DNA of 20,188 nucleotides from an uncultured Acetatifactor sp. (lineage in GTDB: Bacteria > Bacillota > Clostridia > Lachnospirales > Lachnospiraceae): assembly GCF_910585425.1 (NCBI RefSeq), contig NZ_CAJUCP010000085.1, forward strand, positions 1 through 20,188, written 5' to 3'. Under the pieces are notes generated by a model that saw only the letters and a list, made by a program, of their open reading frames with translations, did not search any database and had not been told where the DNA came from. Within the stretch, counting starts at the first letter, position 1. The number at the start of each line of letters is the position of its first letter. Both the position numbers and the translations under genes were made by a program. Positions 16,118-20,188 of this stretch are shown here, piece after piece.

Positions 16118-16639
16118 GTGTCAAAGCTGAAATACTTTATGTATGTCTTGACACAAGCCGACGGGCACACCGTGGGCAACCATACATATCATCATCCGGA
16201 TATGTCCAGGATATCGGATAAGGCATCCTTCCAGAAGGAGATGGACGATGTGGCGGCTCTGTTCAAGGAGGTCACGGGCGGGGAGCTGGCCATGTACTAC
16301 AGGCCGCCCCAGGGGAAGTACAGCAAGGAGAACCTGCAGATGGCAAAGGACTTGGGATATTCCACCTTCTTCTGGAGCCTGGCCTATGTGGACTGGAACC
16401 AGGATGCCCAGCCCAGCCACGAGGAGGCTTTCTCCAAGCTGACAGGGCGCATCCATCCCGGGGCGATTGTATTGCTGCACAGCACCTCGAAGACAAACGG
16501 GGAGATTATGGATGAGCTGCTGACGAAATGGGAGGAGATGGGGTATACTTTCAGGCCGCTGGCGGATCTGGCGGCAGGGCAGGGCGGGAACCGGGCGGAG
16601 GACGGCGGAAATGTTGGAAATGCCGGGAAAAGGCGCTGA
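16118..16639 (+). pseudogene. Polysaccharide deacetylase (NodB/PdaA type), 5'-truncated
   Basis: This is the C-terminal two-thirds of a NodB-homology deacetylase of the kind that removes acetyl groups from peptidoglycan sugars. Visible motifs are DGHTVGNHTYHHPDM (the second metal-binding motif), YYRPPQGKYS, WSLAYVDW and a GAIVLLHS segment. The N-terminal part, with the catalytic TFDxG motif and the membrane or signal segment, is absent. Sequence left of about 16155 is AT-rich and unrelated, and the domain starts abruptly at ADGHTVGN. The GTG at 16118 is only formally a start, and the first dozen codons are not family sequence. Without the first Asp motif the protein would be inactive. It is co-oriented with guaA and probably belongs to the GC-rich backbone. 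Confidence 0.75.
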
Positions 16640-16770
16640 CGACAGGGGGGCGGGCGCAAAAATAACACCGGCTGTCGCGTGTTCTACGGGATTCTCTCTA
16701 TGGTTGCACCTAGACACCGACAATACGGCCAAAGCCGCACTCTTCCCAGAACCGATGTTGACGTTATTAT

Positions 16771-16833
16771 ACTGCATAACGCTGAATACTGCCTAATGTG
16801 ATCATGCGATTGAACCAGTCAGCGTTATGCAGT
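16771..16833. repeat. 15-bp perfect inverted repeat between the deacetylase fragment and guaA
   Basis: ACTGCATAACGCTGA (16771-16785) pairs perfectly with TCAGCGTTATGCAGT (16819-16833) across a 33-nt loop. A nested AACCAG (16813-16818) / CTGGTT (16834-16839) pair overlaps the right arm. No T run follows, so it is not a standard terminator. It could be a small non-autonomous element, a recombinase site or a repeat family member. The remainder of 16640-16988 shows no gene on either strand that I can support. Confidence 0.5.
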
Positions 16834-16988
16834 CTGGTTTCACGGCAAGTGAAATCGTTAAGCGGTATATAATATAAAATCCGAGGGATGACAAGGCCTT
16901 TTGCGCCAGCATGTTCTTTGCACATACTCTTTGTGGCAGTCAGGCGTCCCTGGCACACTTTTCGGAGGGCCGCAATTTCGCTACAGGC

Positions 16989-17017
16989 TTGACTTGTCCG
17001 GGGACCTATTTTATAAT
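16989..17017 (+). promoter_or_regulatory. Sigma-A promoter of guaA
   Basis: TTGACT (16989-16994) and TATAAT (17012-17017) are separated by 17 bp, a near-consensus vegetative promoter. Transcription would begin near 17024, leaving a leader of about 50 nt. That is too short for a purine riboswitch, and none is visible. Confidence 0.8.
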
Positions 17018-17075
17018 GGGAAGCGATAAAGAGGGAAACGTAAAGGAAGACATGGTCCGGGGCAAAGGAGGAAGT

Positions 17076-18620
17076 ATGGAAAAGGAACTGGTAGCGGTCA
17101 TTGACTTCGGCGGTCAATACAATCAACTGGTGGCCAGGCGGGTCAGGGAATGCAATGTGTACTGTGAGATTTATTCTTATAAGACGGATCTGGATAAAAT
17201 CCTGGAGAGGAAACCCAGGGGCATCATCCTCACAGGCGGCCCCAGCAGCTGCTATGAGGAGGGGGCGGCCACCTGCTCCCCCGAACTGTTCGAGCAGGGG
17301 ATTCCGGTACTGGGGCTGTGCTATGGGGCCCAGCTGATGACGCATGTGCTGGGCGGCCAGGTGGCCCGGGCGGCAGTCAGGGAGTATGGCAAGACAGAGG
17401 TGGACGTGGACACCACATCCCGGCTGTTCGCGGACGTGACGCCGCACACGGTGTGCTGGATGAGCCATTTTGACTATATCGCCCGCATGGCTCCCGGCTT
17501 CCGGGCTGTGGCGGCTACCGCCAACTGTCCCGTGGCAGCCGCGGAGTGGGAGGAGCGGGGGCTCTACGCCATCCAGTTCCACCCGGAGGTGCTCCACACC
17601 GCCCAGGGCTCCAGGATGCTGTACAATTTCGTGCGGAATATATGCGGCTGCGCCGGTGACTGGCGGATGGACTCCTTCGTGAAGGAGAACATCAAAGCTA
17701 TCCGTGAAAAGGTGGGCGGGGGCAAGGTGCTCTGCGCCCTGTCCGGCGGCGTGGACTCCTCTGTGGCGGCAGTGCTCCTGTCCAGGGCGGTGGGCAGCCA
17801 GCTCACCTGCGTGTTCGTGGACCACGGGCTGCTGCGCAAGGACGAGGGGGACCAGGTGGAGGCGGTTTTCGGGCCTCAGGGCGATTATGAACTGAACTTC
17901 ATCCGGGTCAATGCCCAGAAGCGGTTTTACGACAGGCTGGCCGGAGTCTCCGAGCCGGAGCAGAAGCGCAAAATCATCGGCGAGGAGTTCATCCGGGTCT
18001 TCGAGGAAGAGGCGAAGAAAATCGGGGCCGTGGACTTCCTGGTGCAGGGGACGATCTACCCGGACGTGGTGGAGAGCGGCCTGGGCGGGGAATCCGCGGT
18101 GATCAAGTCCCACCACAATGTGGGCGGCCTGCCCTCCTGCGTGGAGTTCAGAGAGATCGTTGAGCCGTTGAGAAACCTTTTTAAGGATGAGGTCAGGAAG
18201 GTGGGCCTGGAATTGGGCATCCCGGAGCAACTGGTGTTCCGGCAGCCCTTCCCCGGACCGGGGCTGGGGGTTCGCATCATGGGCGAGGTGACTGCCGGGA
18301 AGGTGGAGATGGTGCAGGACGCGGACGCGATTTTCCGGGAGGAGATCTCCAGGGCCGGACTGGACAGGGAGCTGAACCAGTATTTTGCCGCGCTGACGAA
18401 CATGCGTTCTGTGGGCGTCATGGGGGATGAGAGGACATATGACTATGCCATCGCCCTGCGGGCGGTGAACACGGTGGACTTCATGACCGCGGAGGCGGCG
18501 GAGATTCCCTGGGAGGTGCTCAAGCGGGTGATGAGCAGGATCATCAATGAGGTGCGGGGGGTGAACAGGGTGCTTTATGACGTTAGTTCGAAACCACCTG
18601 GGACCATAGAATTTGAATAG
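17076..18620 (+). CDS. guaA: GMP synthase (glutamine-hydrolysing)
   Basis: GuaA makes GMP from XMP, glutamine and ATP in purine biosynthesis. The protein is 514 aa, the usual length, from ATG 17076 behind AAAGGAGG. The class I glutamine amidotransferase domain has catalytic Cys82 in GLCYGAQ and His169/Glu171 in FHPEV. The ATP-pyrophosphatase domain has the SGGVDSS loop (223-229). The C-terminal dimerisation domain has RQPFPGPGLGVRIMGEV and ends KPPGTIEFE. Codons are strongly GC-rich throughout except the last 15 or so, which turn AT-rich (GTTAGTTCGAAACCACC...). This suggests that the 3' end was replaced by an incoming integrative element without loss of the protein sequence. It has its own promoter and stands alone. 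Confidence 0.97.
   Translation: MEKELVAVIDFGGQYNQLVARRVRECNVYCEIYSYKTDLDKILERKPRGIILTGGPSSCYEEGAATCSPELFEQGIPVLGLCYGAQLMTHVLGGQVARAAVREYGKTEVDVDTTSRLFADVTPHTVCWMSHFDYIARMAPGFRAVAATANCPVAAAEWEERGLYAIQFHPEVLHTAQGSRMLYNFVRNICGCAGDWRMDSFVKENIKAIREKVGGGKVLCALSGGVDSSVAAVLLSRAVGSQLTCVFVDHGLLRKDEGDQVEAVFGPQGDYELNFIRVNAQKRFYDRLAGVSEPEQKRKIIGEEFIRVFEEEAKKIGAVDFLVQGTIYPDVVESGLGGESAVIKSHHNVGGLPSCVEFREIVEPLRNLFKDEVRKVGLELGIPEQLVFRQPFPGPGLGVRIMGEVTAGKVEMVQDADAIFREEISRAGLDRELNQYFAALTNMRSVGVMGDERTYDYAIALRAVNTVDFMTAEAAEIPWEVLKRVMSRIINEVRGVNRVLYDVSSKPPGTIEFE
18575..18620 (+). other. Candidate attachment site in the guaA 3' end
   Basis: The last codons of guaA abruptly change from GC-rich to AT-rich usage at about 18575 while still encoding the conserved C-terminus. 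The 3' end of guaA is a known target of site-specific integrative elements, whose att site restores the gene end. No second copy of the segment lies within the window, so the other att site would have to be farther away. Confidence 0.45.
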
Positions 18621-18648
18621 TAAAAAAGTATATTATTTATTTTATATG

Positions 18649-18673
18649 GCAGGTAGTCTATGAGATTGCCTGC
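18649..18673 (+). terminator. Possible weak terminator after guaA
   Basis: GCAGGTAGTCT (18649-18659) can pair with AGATTGCCTGC (18663-18673) as an 11-bp stem including two G-T pairs, with an ATG loop. It is followed by TATATTTGC rather than a clean T run, so termination would be modest. It lies about 30 nt after the guaA stop. The rest of 18621-18754 is AT-rich with no gene that I can support. Confidence 0.4.
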
Positions 18674-18810
18674 TATATTTGCAATTTATAATTTCAGAAA
18701 AATTGAGGCAGTAAATTGTTGCCAATAGAAATGGGTATCTATTATAGTAAAATGCTATAAATGAGCAAAATTGAATTTTTACCAAAATTGCATTAAATGC
18801 TTTAAAACTA

Positions 18811-18900
18811 AAGACATCATACCTTTTTGGGTTTATACTGTTTTTGTCCAGAAAACAATAACCTGCAAAGGATGATGTCTTATAGAAAACAGTATATACC
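18811..18900 (+). promoter_or_regulatory. Interleaved inverted repeats over the IS4 transposase start
   Basis: Arm A, AAGACATCATACCTTT (18811-18826), pairs with AAAGGATGATGTCTT (18867-18881), which holds the ribosome binding site AAAGG and the start codons ATGATG. Arm B, GGTTTATACTGTTTT (18830-18844), pairs with AAAACAGTATATACC (18886-18900) at 14 of 15 positions. The arms interlace (A, B, A', B'), so they form either a pseudoknot or two competing hairpins. Sequestering the transposase start in read-through transcripts is a known control in IS10 and IS50. Here the same role is inferred. Confidence 0.6.
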
Positions 18901-20063
18901 ATTCAACGCTGCTTTACAACTGCTTTAGGAACTTAAATTTATGCCGTGTCTTCCCCCAGACCGTCATGAAGCATGTCATGGCCATAATGATATCCGTCTT
19001 TTCCCTCGGGTATCATGGGAAGACTATCGATTTTGAAAAATACAGCCCCTGCCACCGTACCACGGTTGCGCATTTCCTTAATAAGGGGAAATGGGATGAC
19101 GCCAAACTGGAAGACATATTAAAAAGTGCCGTCATCCAGTTCATCTATAAGGAAGCCCAGCAGTCTGGAAAGCCTGTGTTCTGCATTGTGGACGACACCA
19201 TCTCATCCAAGACAAAGCCTTCGTCACGGGCTCTGCACCCGATTGAAGATGCGTATTTCCACCAGTCCCATCTCAAGGGGAAGCAGGACTATGGGCATCA
19301 GGCTGTGGCCGTCATGCTCTCCTGCAACGGCATCGTCCTTAATTATGCCATCGTCATGTACGACAAGTCCAAATCAAAGGTAAAAATCGTACAGGAGATT
19401 GCAGATGAACTACCCGTGCCGCCAGTTGTCTCCTATTTCCTTTGTGACAGCTGGTATACATGCGGCGACATCTTGGATGCCTTTATCAAAAAGGGCTTCT
19501 ATACCATTGGCGCATTGAAGACGAACCGGGTACTGTACCCCTGCGGCATAAAGCAGAAGGCAGGCGAGTTCGCCCTTCATTTACGGAAGACGGATGCTGC
19601 TGTCAGCCTCGTGACCGTTGGCAGCCGGAGCTATTACGTCTACCGGTATGAAGGAAGCCCGGGCGGCATCGATAATGCAGTGGTACTAATCAGCTACCCA
19701 AAGGATGCATTCCATGTCCCCAAAGCCCTGCGGGCTTTTATTAGTACGGATGTTTCTTTAGACACCCGGGAGATACTGGACAGATATGTGGAACGGTGGC
19801 CGATAGAGGTATTCTTCCGTCAGTCCAAAGACAAACTGGCACTTGACAGGTACCAGGTTCGTTCCTCGAAGGGAATCCGCAGATATTGGCTGTTGATGTC
19901 GCTGGCCCATCTGCTTGCCTGTACTGGCTGCGATGAAACCATGTCCTTCGAAGATGGCTATGCTTATATTTATAGCCATATCCAGGAAGAGAGGATCCGT
20001 TTCATCTATCAATGTGGGGCAAGACACATTGGCTTTGAACAGGTGATAGCTTTAGTGGCATAG
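18872..20063 (+). pseudogene. IS4-family transposase, 5' end damaged
   Basis: The natural start is probably ATG 18872 or 18875 behind AAAGG, reading MSYRKQYIPFNAALQLL. This is followed by an in-frame TAG (18926-18928, probably once TTG), and then an extra C in CCCCC (18952-18956) shifts the frame. After removing one C the frame joins LPQTVMKHVMAIMIS and runs intact to 20063. From ATG 18966 alone the frame is 365 aa and keeps all catalytic residues: Asp76 in CIVDDT, Asp161 in FLCDSWYT, and Y274/R277/E281/K288 of the IS4 YREK signature. It might therefore still make a shortened protein, although no good ribosome binding site precedes 18966. The product moves the element by DDE chemistry. Confidence 0.8.
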
Positions 20064-20104
20064 GCTTATTGTGCAATTTTTTAAATTTGCTCATTTATAG
20101 TATA

Positions 20105-20188
20105 GAATATTTCAATGAGAATATCAAGGACGTATATCACGAATTATTTGATGAAGCCCTTGCCCGGTACAATGAGAAGCAAACCCGG
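20105..20188 (+). pseudogene. Fragment resembling a mobilisation / plasmid-recombination (Mob/Pre) gene
   Basis: The frame from 20105 to the window end reads EYFNENIKDVYHELFDEAL followed by ARYNEKQTR. It is strongly coding-like (charged, helical) and resembles, from memory, the N-terminal region of Mob/Pre-type relaxase proteins from Firmicutes mobile elements. It begins directly at the right end of the IS4 element with no start codon or ribosome binding site, so the insertion appears to have cut the gene. Only 28 codons are visible, so the family call is tentative. It supports the idea that a mobile element lies right of guaA. Confidence 0.4.

Larger units (their letters stand above)
18755..20100 (+). 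mobile_element. IS4-type insertion sequence with 15-bp terminal inverted repeats
   Basis: CTATAAATGAGCAAA (18755-18769) is repeated in inverted form as TTTGCTCATTTATAG (20086-20100), bounding an element of about 1.35 kb with one transposase gene. The transposase carries the Y-2-R-3-E-6-K signature of the IS4 superfamily. The flanks (…ATAGTAAAATG and TATAGAATATT…) are similar but not an exact target duplication. The sequence right of the element reads as coding, whereas the left flank does not match it. Either the host gene was rearranged after insertion, or one side was lost. Confidence 0.8.

Noticed and set aside
17018..17075. Purine riboswitch in the guaA leader
   Set aside because: The leader from the clear promoter is only about 50 nt and shows none of the conserved junction sequence.
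16767..18230. Long open frame on the minus strand opposite guaA (487 codons)
   Set aside because: It is the antisense shadow of GC-rich guaA. Its residue content is His/Pro/Leu-rich, with no motif and no ribosome binding site.

Overview
The window looks like an accessory, island-type stretch of a Firmicutes chromosome, most likely a Lachnospiraceae-type clostridium. The reasons are AT-rich genes with good AGGAG-type ribosome binding sites, insertion sequences of clostridial type, STAND/TPR and FGE-like accessory proteins of a kind common in that family, and a GC-rich housekeeping gene (guaA) near the right end. No rRNA, tRNA or CRISPR array is visible.

Layout. (1) 1-1038: the transposase-proximal end of an insertion sequence, cut by the window edge. 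(2) 1067-5762, cassette A: a 394-aa HTH-like protein, then a 1124-aa protein kinase / NB-ARC (STAND) NTPase / 9xTPR protein, closed by a strong terminator. (3) 5788-8987, cassette B: short ORFs, then a FecBCD-type iron-siderophore/cobalamin ABC importer whose binding-protein and ATPase genes each carry a one-base homopolymer frameshift. (4) 9035-10506: a second, internally deleted copy of the same IS type. (5) 10533-15548, cassette C: a second kinase/NB-ARC/TPR protein, then a thymidylate-synthase-like protein and a protein with a C-terminal FGE/sulfatase-modifying (C-type-lectin-like) domain. (6) 15549-16639: degenerate sequence and a 5'-truncated polysaccharide deacetylase. (7) 16640-18620: guaA with a textbook sigma-A promoter. 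(8) 18621-20188: an IS4-type element with a damaged transposase start, followed by a fragment that resembles a mobilisation/plasmid-recombination gene.

How the parts fit together. The main signal is two paralogous kinase-STAND-TPR proteins in cassettes that also contain a regulator-like protein, a ThyA-like protein and an FGE-domain protein. A 42-bp promoter-like module (TAAAWCGYCTTTTACAAAR, then TATKAT at a fixed distance) occurs three times: before kinase 1, before the Fec cassette and before the ThyA-like gene. This suggests that unrelated cargo is co-regulated as one system. By family analogy (STAND NTPases with TPR sensors, FGE-like domains), a conflict or anti-phage role is the best guess, but it is inference.

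The island looks partly decayed. Insertion sequences sit at both kinase cassettes, several genes have single-base homopolymer indels (decay or assembly error), and the 3' end of guaA switches to AT-rich codons, as expected if an integrative element replaced that end.
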